In this document: in pieces, positions 35,372 to 43,971 of the stretch
Position numbering within the stretch: position 1 is the first letter of the stretch
Layout of the letters: each line of letters starts with the position of its first letter
DNA from: JBCBSK01 sp965250105
Lineage (GTDB): Bacteria > Pseudomonadota > Alphaproteobacteria > Rhizobiales > Tepidamorphaceae
Direction: 5' to 3'
Assembly (NCBI GenBank): GCA_965250105.1
Contig: OZ252290.1
Location: 620,001-684,000, forward strand
Length of the DNA: 64,000 bases
The notes under the pieces: generated by a model
Seen by the model: only the letters and a program-made list of their open reading frames with translations
Databases searched by the model: none
Told to the model about the DNA's origin: nothing
Made by a program: the position numbers and the translations under genes

Positions 35372-37098
35372 CGGCCGTCTCCGCCATCCAGGTCGTGGAA
35401 TGCGAGTATCTCGCGCACCTTGGCGACCATGTCGGAGACCGGAACCTCTTCCTGCGCCGGACGCACGGCCTGGTATTCCTCACGGTCCGCGATCGAAGCG
35501 GCGATCTTGGCACCTTCGATCAGATCCTTGATCTGGATGGTGCCGCGCGCGCGCTCGTCGGCGCCCTGGATGATGACGCAGGGGCTCGAGCGCCGGTCGG
35601 CATATTGCAGCTGCTTGCCGAACTGTTTCGGATTGCCGACGAAGAGTTCGGACCGAATGCCCGCGCTACGGAGTTCCGCGACGAGCGCCTGATAGGACGG
35701 AATGGCGTCACGATCCATGACCGTCACGATGACCGGGCCCGCCGCCTTGCCGGCATCGACCTTGCCGAGTGCTGTCAGGGCGGCCTGCAGGCGCGACACA
35801 CCAATAGAAAAGCCCGTCGCCGGCACAGATTGGCCGCCGAAACGGGCGACGAGCCCGTCATAGCGCCCGCCGCCGGCGACCGAGCCGTAGCGCGCCGTCT
35901 CGCCCTTTTCGTTGACGGTCTCAAAGGTCAGTTCGGCCTCATAGACGGGGCCTGTATAATATTCGAGACCGCGCACGACCGATGGGTCGATCTGGACGCG
36001 GCCGTCATCATAGCCGGCCGCCGCGACGAGATCGGCGATCGCCCGAAGCTCGGCGACGCCTTCGGCCAGGACCTTCGGCATGCCGCCGTCGGAGCCGGGC
36101 GCATCGGCTGCCTTAGAGGCGGTCGCGACCGAGGCAACCATGTCAGCGCCGCCCTCCGCCGCGCGCAATGCGTCAGGGCCAGCCTGCCCCGCCGCCGTTG
36201 AGACAGGCTCCACCGTGACCGCCCCGTCCATGCCGACCTCGGCCCCTTCGAGAATTGACGTTAACGTGAACGTCAACTGGCTCAATAGGGCGGTATTGGC
36301 GCGGTCGGCGGAGGTGTCGGGTGGCGCGACCGCGTGGCCGGCGGCGGCATCGAGAAAGCCGACGACGATGGCCTGGCCGCGCGTATCGAGCCCGACGCCA
36401 GGCATGTGATCGCCGGAGTCGTCCGTCCGGCCTTCCGGTCCGAGAAGCTGCCGCACGCCCTCGATCCCGACCCGGTCGAGTTTGTCGATGGCGCGCAGGA
36501 CCTGCAATCTTTTGCCGGCGTTCTCATCGCCCGACAGGCCAATCGCCTCCATGACCCCGTCGAGCACTTTGCGGTTGTTGACCCGGATCACATAGTCGCC
36601 GCGCGGAATGCCGACCGCTTCCAGCGTATCGGCCATCAGCATGCACATTTCGGCATCGGCGACTGGCGGCGGCGCGCCGACCGTATCCGCATCAAACTGG
36701 AGAAACTGGCGGAACCGGCCCGGTCCCGGCTTTTCGTTGCGATAGACCGTGCCGACGCGATAGCTGCGATAGGGCTTGGGCAGGGTCTCGAAATTCTGCG
36801 CGACATAGCGCGCGAGCGGCGCCGTCAGATCGTAGCGCAGGCTGAGCCATTGCTCGTCGTCGTCCTGAAACGAGAACACGCCCTCATTCGGCCGGTCCTG
36901 ATCGGGCAGGAACTTGCCCAGCGCGTCGGTGTATTCGATCTGCGGCGTTTCGACCGGCTCGAAGCCGTACAGCTCGAACACGTCGCGGATCCGGCCGAGC
37001 ATGGCGTTCTGAACGCGCAAGGCGCCCGCCTCGCGATCCTGGAAGCCGCGCGGCAGCCGCGCCTTGAGCTTGGGAGATTTCTTGTCGCCGCGCGCCAT
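35368..37098 (-). CDS. hisS: Histidyl-tRNA synthetase with an extra internal insert
   Basis: This class II synthetase charges tRNA-His. Motif 2 is YRNEKPGPGRFRQFLQFD (about 119-136), HisA is VVRGLEYYTGPVYE and motif 3 lies in VPATGFSIGVSRLQ. The anticodon-binding domain follows. At 576 residues it is about 70 longer than typical alphaproteobacterial HisS (about 500). The excess lies at about residues 254-342, an Ala/Gly/Ser/Asp-rich stretch between the LLG segment and LRAIADLVAAAGYDDGRVQIDP. The catalytic core is intact, so the protein should be active. Confidence 0.93.
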   Translation of the reverse strand: MARGDKKSPKLKARLPRGFQDREAGALRVQNAMLGRIRDVFELYGFEPVETPQIEYTDALGKFLPDQDRPNEGVFSFQDDDEQWLSLRYDLTAPLARYVAQNFETLPKPYRSYRVGTVYRNEKPGPGRFRQFLQFDADTVGAPPPVADAEMCMLMADTLEAVGIPRGDYVIRVNNRKVLDGVMEAIGLSGDENAGKRLQVLRAIDKLDRVGIEGVRQLLGPEGRTDDSGDHMPGVGLDTRGQAIVVGFLDAAAGHAVAPPDTSADRANTALLSQLTFTLTSILEGAEVGMDGAVTVEPVSTAAGQAGPDALRAAEGGADMVASVATASKAADAPGSDGGMPKVLAEGVAELRAIADLVAAAGYDDGRVQIDPSVVRGLEYYTGPVYEAELTFETVNEKGETARYGSVAGGGRYDGLVARFGGQSVPATGFSIGVSRLQAALTALGKVDAGKAAGPVIVTVMDRDAIPSYQALVAELRSAGIRSELFVGNPKQFGKQLQYADRRSSPCVIIQGADERARGTIQIKDLIEGAKIAASIADREEYQAVRPAQEEVPVSDMVAKVREILAFHDLDGGDGR

Positions 37099-37233
37099 GG
37101 CGAGAGGAACTTTCGACGGAGCATGAGGATGGGGCGGAAGGCGCCGGCCCGGCCGACGCGCTGCGCCGCTGTCTAGCCCATGGCCGGAAAGGGAGCAAGG
37201 ATTCGGCTGCGCGCCGTCCCGCCGCCCGCGCCG

Positions 37234-37686
37234 TTACGCCGCCTGGCGCGCCTGTTCCGCCTTCGGCAATTGCACGATCGCCTCGCCGTCGAGGACGACC
37301 TTGTCGCCGACCCGGCATTCGGCCGCGAGAACCGCGCGCCGCCGGTCGGGCACGAGTTCGGCAATAGTCGCCTTGGCATAGACCGTGTCGCCGACATAGA
37401 CGGGCGCGCGGAAGTTCAGCGTCTGGCTGACATAAAGACAGCCCGGCCCCGGCAGCTTGGTGCCGATGACGGTGGACAACAGGCTCGCGGTGAGAAAGCC
37501 ATGCACGATACAGCCGCCGAACGGCGTCGCGCGGGCGAATTCCTCGTTCAGGTGCATCGGATTGGTATCCCCCGACACGCCCGAGAAATTGCGCAGATCG
37601 GTATCGGTGATCGTCCGGCTGTAAAGCGCCGTCATGCCGATCTGAAGGTCTTCGAAAGCGTAGCCGTTCAGGTCCGTTACAGTCAT
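37234..37686 (-). CDS. MaoC-family enoyl-CoA hydratase-like protein (paralogue)
   Basis: The 150-residue hot-dog protein shows FSGVSGDTNPMHLNEEFA, CIVHGFLTASLLSTVIGT and LNFRAPVYVGD, closely paralleling the protein at 6094-6537. It probably hydrates an enoyl-CoA. It precedes hisS on the same strand by 135 bp, but no functional link is evident. Confidence 0.88.
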   Translation of the reverse strand: MTVTDLNGYAFEDLQIGMTALYSRTITDTDLRNFSGVSGDTNPMHLNEEFARATPFGGCIVHGFLTASLLSTVIGTKLPGPGCLYVSQTLNFRAPVYVGDTVYAKATIAELVPDRRRAVLAAECRVGDKVVLDGEAIVQLPKAEQARQAA

Positions 37687-37852
37687 GGGTTCAGGTCACC
37701 GTTCGTCAGCGTTGATCCGAACCTCCCTCAGACCTGACACACCTGATTTGGGTGCTGGCCCGAAAGGCGCGATTTTTGCGAAATACGCCTTTCTTCCCGC
37801 CTTTCGGCGCGTTTTGAGCAAGTGTCGCGCAAGGATGGGGGCAAAACAATAC

Positions 37853-37894
37853 GAAGAAAGACGATCACGGCAGGTGCCGCGACCGTCTTCCTTC
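37853..37894 (-). terminator. Rho-independent terminator downstream of doxX-like gene
   Basis: A 19-bp stem (37853-37871 with 37876-37894) surrounds a four-base loop. Three A:C mismatches on the plus strand become G:U pairs in minus-strand RNA, so the hairpin is complete only for minus-strand transcripts. A T-containing stretch (TTCGTATTGTTTT) follows on that strand. It should terminate the DoxX transcript. Confidence 0.65.
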
Positions 37895-37921
37895 GTTGGT
37901 GAAGCTGTCAGGACAGCCGGG

Positions 37922-38359
37922 TCAGGCGCGCTTGCGGCCGTCGAGCGACAGGGCACCGGGACCGAAGGCGGTGAGGAACAGGAAGCCGCCGGCGATGGCG
38001 ACATTCTTCATCAGATGGATCATCTGGTTCTGATCCTCGGGCTGGAAGTGGAACAGAAGCCCGGCCAAGACGGTGAAGCCCGCCAGAAGCAGGGCGACGA
38101 TACGGGTCTGCCAGCCGATGACGATGGCGATGCCGCCGACGACCTCCAGCGCGATGACCGCCGGCAGGAGGATCGACGGCACGCCCATCGCGTCCATGTA
38201 GCCGGCGGTGCCGGCATAGCCGAAGATCTTGTTGACGCCGGCCTGGATGAAGATGGCGGCGATCATCAGCCGGCCGATCAGCGCGGCATAGGGGCTCATG
38301 CGGTCGAGCGTGCTGTCGAGGCTCGACCGTTCAGCTTGTGTCGTGTCTGCGATGCTCAT
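37922..38359 (-). CDS. DoxX-family membrane protein
   Basis: The 145-residue protein has four membrane segments and the DoxX signature IGRLMIAAIFIQAGVNKIFGY followed by LEVVGGIAIVIGW (first motif 20 residues, about 26-46). DoxX proteins take part in redox and oxidative-stress membrane complexes in some bacteria, but the biochemical role is not defined. GGAG lies seven bases upstream of the ATG. Confidence 0.9.
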   Translation of the reverse strand: MSIADTTQAERSSLDSTLDRMSPYAALIGRLMIAAIFIQAGVNKIFGYAGTAGYMDAMGVPSILLPAVIALEVVGGIAIVIGWQTRIVALLLAGFTVLAGLLFHFQPEDQNQMIHLMKNVAIAGGFLFLTAFGPGALSLDGRKRA

Positions 38360-38619
38360 TGTGTGATCTCCAGGGTTTGCAATCCAAGGGGTCGAAGGCT
38401 CAAGATTTGACGCCTTGGGTTTCACGTCTCAGGATCGGGTCGTCTCATCTCGCCGAGGCCGACGGCCGGGCCGCCGCCTCGTCACGCCCGAAACATGGCG
38501 GGATTTCTCAAACGCAACAAGCCGGCACTTCTTGAACGAATTGTTCCCGGTTGGAGAACAGAAACCGTCGGCCATGCGCGCCCGGTTGGACGGTGCGGTC
38601 CGGCGTGATAGCAACCGCC

Positions 38620-39129
38620 ATGCCGTCTTTTCCCGACCCCGGTCCCGTCATCGCGCCCTTGTCGCGGAGCGATACCGCCTTCGCGCCGCTGGCCGGGCTA
38701 TGGTTCGAGACCTTCTTTCTCGACGACGGCGCGGACCGGGATCGGATGACCGGCTTTCTCGGCGATCTCCTCGACCGGTCGGACGCCCTGCAGACCGGCT
38801 TCAAGGCGATGAGCGGCGACCAGCCGGTCGGCATGGTGCTGGTTGCCCATCGCGAGATCGACCAGATGCATGACCGGACGCCCTGGCTGGCGGGCTTCGT
38901 CGTCGATCCGGCGCATCGCCGATGCGGCATCGGGCGCGCTCTGGTCCGCCATGTCGAAACCCATGTCGCCGGACAGGGGCTGGACGCGGTCTGGCTCTAC
39001 ACCTATCAGGCGGAAGCCTATTATCTCGGGCTCGGCTGGACGGTCGAAGACCGCTTCGACTGGCATGACGGGACGCCCTTCGCGCTGATGCGGCGCAGGC
39101 TCGATCCGAAACGGGAGAGACGGACTTGA
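38620..39129 (+). CDS. GNAT-family N-acetyltransferase
   Basis: The 169-residue protein shows the acetyl-CoA-binding core AGFVVDPAHRRCGIGRALV (R/Q-x-x-G-x-G/A as RRCGIG) and a C-terminal AYYLGLGWTVEDRF. The substrate is unknown. The start MPSFPDPG is used. Its stop overlaps a TTG that precedes the next gene's ATG, so the two are probably translated together. Confidence 0.85.
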   Translation: MPSFPDPGPVIAPLSRSDTAFAPLAGLWFETFFLDDGADRDRMTGFLGDLLDRSDALQTGFKAMSGDQPVGMVLVAHREIDQMHDRTPWLAGFVVDPAHRRCGIGRALVRHVETHVAGQGLDAVWLYTYQAEAYYLGLGWTVEDRFDWHDGTPFALMRRRLDPKRERRT

Positions 39130-39131
39130 CC

Positions 39132-40166
39132 ATGTCGACCACGGTCACGCTATCGCTCGACGAGATTGCCGCCGTCACGAACGCGGCCCTGCGCGCCCAT
39201 GGCGCCGATGCGGCCAATGCGGACGCGGTGACCCGCACCGTGACGGCCGCCGAACGCGACGGCACCGCCTCGCACGGCCTGTTCCGGGTGCCGGGCTATT
39301 GCCGTTGCCTGGCCAATGGCAAGGTCAGCGGCCATGCCGATCCCAAGGTGACGAGAGGCGCTCCAGGCGCGCTCCGCGTCGACGGCGACGGCGGCTACAC
39401 GCCGCTGGCGCTCGAACGCAGCTTCGATCCCCTGGCCGAGGCCGCGCGCGAGACCGGCATCGCGGCCGCCGGCATCGTCAACACCTTCCATTTCGCCGCC
39501 CTGTGGCCCGAGGTCGAGGCCATGGCGCGGCGCGGGCTCGTGGCGCTCGCCTGCACGGCCTATAAACCTGTGGTTGCACCCTTCGGCGGCCGCGAGCCCT
39601 TCTACGGGACCGACCCGCTGGCCTTTTCCTGGCCGCGCGGACCGGCCGGCAGCGGTCGCGATCCGGTCGTCTTCGACATGGCCACCTCGGCGATGGCGCG
39701 GGGCGAGATCCAGATCGCCGCGCGCGACGGCCATGACGTGCCGCCTGGCACGGGCCTCGGCCCGACGGGCGAGGCGACGACCGACCCCGAGGCGATCCTG
39801 GCCGGCATGATGCTACCCTTCGGCGGCTATAAGGGCTCGCTGATCATGATGATGGTGGAGCTTCTGTGCGCCGGGCTGATCGGCGAGCAGTTTTCCTTCG
39901 AAGCCGGCGAGACCGATGTCGAGGATGGCGGGCCGGCGCGCGGCGGCGAATTCCTGCTCGCCATCGACCCCGCCCGCTTCGCCGGCGCGGACTGGGCGGC
40001 GCATGGCGAAGCTTTCTTCGCCCGGCTCGGCGGCATCGACGGGGTGCGCATTCCCGGTGATCGGCGCTATGCGATGCGCCGCAGGACGCCCGGCGAAGGT
40101 CGCGACGTCCCGGCCGCGCTGTGGGAGGAAATCACGGCGCTGGCCGACGGCGCGGCACCCGCCTGA
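39132..40166 (+). CDS. Malate/L-lactate dehydrogenase family oxidoreductase (Ldh2/MdhB-like)
   Basis: The 344-residue NAD(P)-dependent enzyme has the family pattern ERDGTASHGLFRVPGYC, NTFHFAALWPEVE, FGGREPFYGTDPLAF, VVFDMATSAMARGEI and MLPFGGYKGSLIMMM. Relatives reduce 2-keto acids, delta-1-piperideine-2-carboxylate or related imines. Serine and histidine in SHGLFR fit the active site. The ATG at 39132 follows the acetyltransferase stop directly. Confidence 0.88.
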   Translation: MSTTVTLSLDEIAAVTNAALRAHGADAANADAVTRTVTAAERDGTASHGLFRVPGYCRCLANGKVSGHADPKVTRGAPGALRVDGDGGYTPLALERSFDPLAEAARETGIAAAGIVNTFHFAALWPEVEAMARRGLVALACTAYKPVVAPFGGREPFYGTDPLAFSWPRGPAGSGRDPVVFDMATSAMARGEIQIAARDGHDVPPGTGLGPTGEATTDPEAILAGMMLPFGGYKGSLIMMMVELLCAGLIGEQFSFEAGETDVEDGGPARGGEFLLAIDPARFAGADWAAHGEAFFARLGGIDGVRIPGDRRYAMRRRTPGEGRDVPAALWEEITALADGAAPA

Positions 40167-40221
40167 AGCGGGTTGGCAACCTTTAACGGCGTCACGCGGT
40201 CGGCCGCCCGCCTCCACACGG

Positions 40222-40342
40222 CCTCATCCAGAGGAGCGCTCGTGAGGACAGGTCTCGAAGGATCTGCGGTCTTGTTGGCCCCGAACGTTCATCCTTCGAG
40301 ACACTTGACGCCGCACAAGCTGCGCAAGCTCCTCAGGATGAG
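40222..40342. repeat. Inverted pair of rhizobial-type REP elements
   Basis: Unit 1 (40222-40264) runs CTCATCC-GAGGAGC to GTCTCGAAGGATC. Unit 2 (40288-40342) is its inverse, from ATCCTTCGAGAC to GCTCCTCAGGATGAG. These are the end sequences of a short repeat common in Hyphomicrobiales genomes. The pair lies between convergent genes. Confidence 0.75.
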
Positions 40343-40395
40343 ATAGCGATTGTCGCGATAGCCGATTGTCGGCCCGCGCGTCCGCACGGAAGAGG

Positions 40396-41121
40396 TCAGT
40401 CGAACAGAGCGTCGATATCGGCCTGGCTGGCGACGTTCTCATCTGTTTCGAGCGCCGGGCCGTTGAGCAGTTCGTCATTGCGGTTGGCGAGCTTCGGCTT
40501 GGCCTCGGGATCGGGCTCGACATCCTCGAAGCCTTCGAGGCCGCCCCAGATATCCATCATCTTGATCACGCGATCCTCGATGAAGCGCAGCGCGTTGACC
40601 ACCTTGGTGATGCGCTGGCCGGTCAGGTCCTGGAAGTTGCAGGCCTCGAAGATGCGCACCACCTTGTCCTGGATATCGGCGACCTGTTCGATATTGCCGG
40701 TCTGGCGCAGCGCGGCCTGAAGGTCGCCGGCCACGCCGTCGATCTCCTCGGCCGCCGCCAGGATCTGCTCGGTGGCCTGCTCGGTGCCGGTGACGATGGC
40801 GCCGAGTTCGTCGGTGACACGCGCCATTTCCTCGCCCTGGAAACCGGCGACATGCAATGTCGCGATCTCGCGCTTGGTGTCGTTGATGGCGGCATAGATC
40901 TCGTCGAGCTCGGCCTTCAGCTTGCGCGCCTCGCCCATCTGCCGCTTGTAGTCGGAGATGATCTCCGTCGACACCTGCTCGGCCGGCGCCACCGCCCGTT
41001 TGAGGTCGGCGATGGCATCGAGAATGTCGCTCACCCCGCCCGAAGGAACCGGCGCCGGCCCGGTCGAGGCGGCCGGTTTCGTCATGATCTGTTCGATGCG
41101 GAATTTTCGCGCGGCCGCCAT
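40396..41121 (-). CDS. cheZ: CheZ-family CheY-P phosphatase (copy 2)
   Basis: The 241-residue, mainly helical coiled-coil protein has the CheZ active-site block FEACNFQDLTGQRITKVVNA (residues of about 162-181) and a CheY-binding-like C-terminus ADIDALFD. It shares LLNGPAL with the copy at 7268-7846 but has a longer N-terminal helical region, closer to full-length CheZ hairpins. GGAGGGGAC precedes the ATG. No che gene lies beside it. The two copies may differ in localisation or CheY partner. Confidence 0.87.
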   Translation of the reverse strand: MAAARKFRIEQIMTKPAASTGPAPVPSGGVSDILDAIADLKRAVAPAEQVSTEIISDYKRQMGEARKLKAELDEIYAAINDTKREIATLHVAGFQGEEMARVTDELGAIVTGTEQATEQILAAAEEIDGVAGDLQAALRQTGNIEQVADIQDKVVRIFEACNFQDLTGQRITKVVNALRFIEDRVIKMMDIWGGLEGFEDVEPDPEAKPKLANRNDELLNGPALETDENVASQADIDALFD

Positions 41122-41268
41122 ATGTCCCCTCCAGAAACCTTAAGGAGAAAGACATAGCGGGCGAGCGTTAAGGAAGCGTTTGAGCGATCGCGGGAAGCAC
41201 AACCCTAGATTTTATTTTCCGCGCAATGTCGCCAGGCAGCAATATTTCTCGGATTTTCGGCGTAAAAC

Positions 41269-42117
41269 TCAGTGATGCCGGCCGACCGTCGACGACACGA
41301 TGTCGGGCACGTCGTCGAAATAGGCCCGCGCGGCATGGGCGATCCTGGCATCGAGATCGACCGGTTCGAGCGACACACCCTTGGCCAGGGCGTCGGCGAT
41401 CGTGGTCATGGTATGGATGCGGGCGAACTTCTTGTCATTGGCCGGCACGAGATACCACGGCGCGCGCCTGGTCGAGGTGCGGTAGAGCATGTCCTCGATC
41501 GCCGCTTCATAGGCATCCCATTTGTCGCGGTTGCGGAAATCCTCATAGGAGAGCTTCCAGCGCTTCATCGGGTCGCGCAGCCGCTCCTCGAAACGGGCGA
41601 GCTGGACCTCCGGCGTTATGTGCAGGAAGAACTTCAGGACGCGCATGCCGTCCTCGGTCAGAAGCTTCTCGAACTGGTTGATCTCGTCATAGGCGCGCCG
41701 CCATTCGGCTTCATCGGCGAAGCCTTCGACGCGCTCGACGAGCACCCGGCCATACCAGGACCGGTCGAAGACGGAGATGCCGCCGCGCGGCGGCAGACGT
41801 TCCCAGAAGCGGGTCAGATAATGCCGCTCGCGGTGATACTCGCGCGGCGCGGCGATGGGCCAGACCTTGAAGCCGCGCGGATCGAGCACCGCCGACATGC
41901 GACGGATCGTGCCGCCCTTGCCCGCCGCGTCCCACCCCTCGAACACGATCGCCGCCGACCGGCCGGACACGAGATAGGCCTGCTGAATGCGCTGCAGGCG
42001 GGTCTGAACCTGCTTCAGCGCCGCTTCATAGGGCGCCTTCTTCAGCCGCTTTTCCATGTCCAGCCCAGCCAACCGTCCGCGCCGCGCCTGATGTCCGTTG
42101 ACCCGCACTTTCGCCAT
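41269..42117 (-). CDS. ppk2: Polyphosphate kinase 2
   Basis: The 282-residue protein shows Walker A as FEGWDAAGKGGTI, Walker B-like VFDRSWYGRVLVERVEG, the lid residues REYHRERHYLTRFWERLP and WKLSYEDFRNRDKWDAY. PPK2 uses polyphosphate to phosphorylate nucleotides. The length and single domain fit class I PPK2. The start MAKVRVN is preferred. A strong Pho-box-like sequence lies 92 bp upstream but is oriented for the opposite strand (see below). Confidence 0.93.
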   Translation of the reverse strand: MAKVRVNGHQARRGRLAGLDMEKRLKKAPYEAALKQVQTRLQRIQQAYLVSGRSAAIVFEGWDAAGKGGTIRRMSAVLDPRGFKVWPIAAPREYHRERHYLTRFWERLPPRGGISVFDRSWYGRVLVERVEGFADEAEWRRAYDEINQFEKLLTEDGMRVLKFFLHITPEVQLARFEERLRDPMKRWKLSYEDFRNRDKWDAYEAAIEDMLYRTSTRRAPWYLVPANDKKFARIHTMTTIADALAKGVSLEPVDLDARIAHAARAYFDDVPDIVSSTVGRHH

Positions 42118-42518
42118 TCCGCCGCCTCCTCGAGCACCGCCGCAGCGCGTAGCCAAGCCCCCGGCCACGCGCCTATGTTGCAGGCCTATCCGTGTAGCAG
42201 GCGGATATGTGTCATAAATCTGTCAAATAACGGATGAATGACGTGAAATAACCAGCCGGCAATGGGACCTTTACGCCCGCTTCATCATGCCGGTTAGCGC
42301 TTGATCAAGGTTACCGGCAAAGGAGGCCCGCCGGGACCCGTTCGATTCACGCTTTGGCGTCGGACGGGGCGCACAGTTGGCGCGACCGGGCGGTGGCTTG
42401 TCGGGCGCGTGGATTTCGGATCCGCGCCGCGACGACCGCCGCCCCTCGCGCGCCGACCGCTTGGCCGAGACGGTCCGACAGCCGGCGCTTGGTTCGACGA
42501 AATGTAGCGAGTGCGTCG
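42118..42518. other. Divergent intergenic region between ppk2 and L,D-transpeptidase genes
   Basis: This 401-bp region holds a Pho-box-like site (42209-42226) in an AT-rich pocket, a CTTGATCAAG palindrome (42300-42309) and a long GC-rich stretch before the transpeptidase start. No convincing coding frame is present. About 290 bp separate the Pho box from the plus-strand gene, which leaves room for a long leader or a small RNA. Confidence 0.5.
42209..42226 (+). promoter_or_regulatory. Pho-box-like site between ppk2 and the L,D-transpeptidase gene
   Basis: GTGTCAT-AAAT-CTGTCAA consists of two heptamers spaced 11 bp apart, very close to the PhoB consensus CTGTCAT-N4-CTGTCAT. The match is better than the one before phnC. 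The direct repeat reads on the plus strand, away from ppk2. PhoB control of this region is an inference. Confidence 0.65.
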
Positions 42519-43319
42519 ATGAAACGTCTTGTCCTTGCCTGCGCCTGCCTCGCGGCGGGCCTTCTCGCCCAGCCCGCCGGCATGTCGCCGGCCCTCGCCT
42601 ATGATCAGCGCAATGGCGACATCCCCAACCACATGATGCCATTCCCGCGTCTGATGAACAGCCTGTTCGGTCCCGAGCGGCAACCGGCGGTGCGCGATCC
42701 GCGCAACCAGGCGCGCCTCAATCACGCCCCGCAACGCCAAGGCCAGGCCGTGCAGGTCCGGCCGTCGCAGCAGCGCGCGTTGCGGAGCCAGAACAGCCGG
42801 CGCCAGAGCACGCTGATTCACCGCGCCGCGGCACCGACTGCCCGCGCCGCCCGCCACAGCATCGCGCCACATCTGTTGCCGCAGATCGTCAGCTACAACA
42901 GTTCGCAGAAGCCGGGCACCATCATCATCGACACCAATGCCCGCTACCTCTATCTCGTCCTGCCGAACGGCCAGGCGCGGCGCTATGGCGTCGGCGTCGG
43001 CCGGCCGGGCTTCGAATGGGCCGGCACGCACCGGGTGACCCGCAAGGCGGAATGGCCGTCCTGGACCCCGCCCGAAACCATGAAGGCGCGCGCCCGCGCG
43101 CAAGGCCAGATCCTGCCCGACTTCATGCCCGGCGGGCCCGACAATCCGATGGGCGCCCGCGCCCTCTATCTCGGCTCGACGCTCTACCGCATCCACGGTT
43201 CGAACGAGCCCTGGACCATCGGCCAGGCCGTCTCCTCGGGCTGTATTCGGATGCGCAACGAGGACGTGATCGATCTCTATGGTCGGGTGCCCGTCGGCGC
43301 CAAGGTCATCGTCATCTGA
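42519..43319 (+). CDS. L,D-transpeptidase (YkuD domain)
   Basis: The 266-residue protein has a signal peptide (MKRLVLACACLAAGLLAQPA), an Arg/Gln-rich linker, and a C-terminal YkuD domain with catalytic H226 in RIHGSNEPW and C242 in SSGCIRMRNEDVIDLY. The domain starts at GTIIIDTNARYLYLVLPNGQ. Such enzymes form 3-3 crosslinks in peptidoglycan or attach lipoproteins to it, in the periplasm. Such proteins are multi-copy in Hyphomicrobiales. Confidence 0.93.
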   Translation: MKRLVLACACLAAGLLAQPAGMSPALAYDQRNGDIPNHMMPFPRLMNSLFGPERQPAVRDPRNQARLNHAPQRQGQAVQVRPSQQRALRSQNSRRQSTLIHRAAAPTARAARHSIAPHLLPQIVSYNSSQKPGTIIIDTNARYLYLVLPNGQARRYGVGVGRPGFEWAGTHRVTRKAEWPSWTPPETMKARARAQGQILPDFMPGGPDNPMGARALYLGSTLYRIHGSNEPWTIGQAVSSGCIRMRNEDVIDLYGRVPVGAKVIVI

Positions 43320-43331
43320 CGGGAGCCGGAG

Positions 43332-43365
43332 AAAAAAACGGCCCGATCCGGGAAGGATCGGGCCG
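43332..43365 (-). terminator. Rho-independent terminator of the small secreted protein gene
   Basis: CGGCCCGATCC and GGATCGGGCCG form an 11-bp perfect stem around GGGAA. Seven A residues on the left give the U-tract on the minus strand. The plus strand has no T-run after the stem, so the signal mainly serves the minus-strand gene at 43504-43758. Confidence 0.88.
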
Positions 43366-43503
43366 AGTTGCGTCGAGGAGAGAGGTCAGGAGGTCGACGG
43401 GGAAGAAAGGCGCAAGGCGTGGGTCGTTGCGGCTGTCTTCACCGCCGGCCCGACCGCCGCCCTTCTTTCCGAGAGAGCGACGGTCCGGCGCGGGTCGCCG
43501 GTA

Positions 43504-43758
43504 TTATCGACGCGGCGGCGTGTGCAGCGCTGGATCGAGCAGCGGGTTGATCGCCACCGAACCCTGGTCCGGAACGAGCTTGGTGCGCGGGGTCAGCGGC
43601 GAATTACGCGTCGAGCTGGCGAGCATCACGCCGGCATCGTGGTCGGCGGTGATGGCAACGGGCTGAACCATGGCCGGGGTCAGCGGGGTGGCGACCGCGG
43701 CGGCGGTCATGGTCATCAGGGCACCGGCGGCGATGGCGAGGGTCGCGGCAGTCTTCAT
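43504..43758 (-). CDS. Small secreted protein of unknown function
   Basis: The 84-residue product begins with a signal peptide (MKTAATLAIAAGALMTMTAA) followed by a short mature part rich in Pro, Thr and Ala. GGAG lies upstream of the ATG at a good distance, and a strong terminator follows about 140 bp downstream, so the transcription unit looks real. I do not recognise a family. It is divergent from the Crp-type regulator gene. Confidence 0.6.
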   Translation of the reverse strand: MKTAATLAIAAGALMTMTAAAVATPLTPAMVQPVAITADHDAGVMLASSTRNSPLTPRTKLVPDQGSVAINPLLDPALHTPPRR

Positions 43759-43971
43759 GGGTTCATCTCCAGTCTGTGGCGGAGCGTCCGTCGCTCCGGC
43801 GATGACGTGAAGATGGGCCAATTGGCGAGGGCCTGTTGTGCGAATGCGCACAAGGCGGAACACCGGGGCGTCCGCCGTCCGGGCGCGCGCCGCGCGCCCC
43901 TCGGTTTCCCTTGGCGCGAAAGCACATTAAACAGGGTGTTGGCGCATGGTGCCGATCGCCGATTCGACGCC

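Noticed and set aside
42301..42507. A 68-codon plus-strand frame downstream of the Pho box
   Set aside because: It starts at TTG without a ribosome binding site and is Arg/Gly/Pro-rich low-complexity sequence, as expected for non-coding high-GC DNA.
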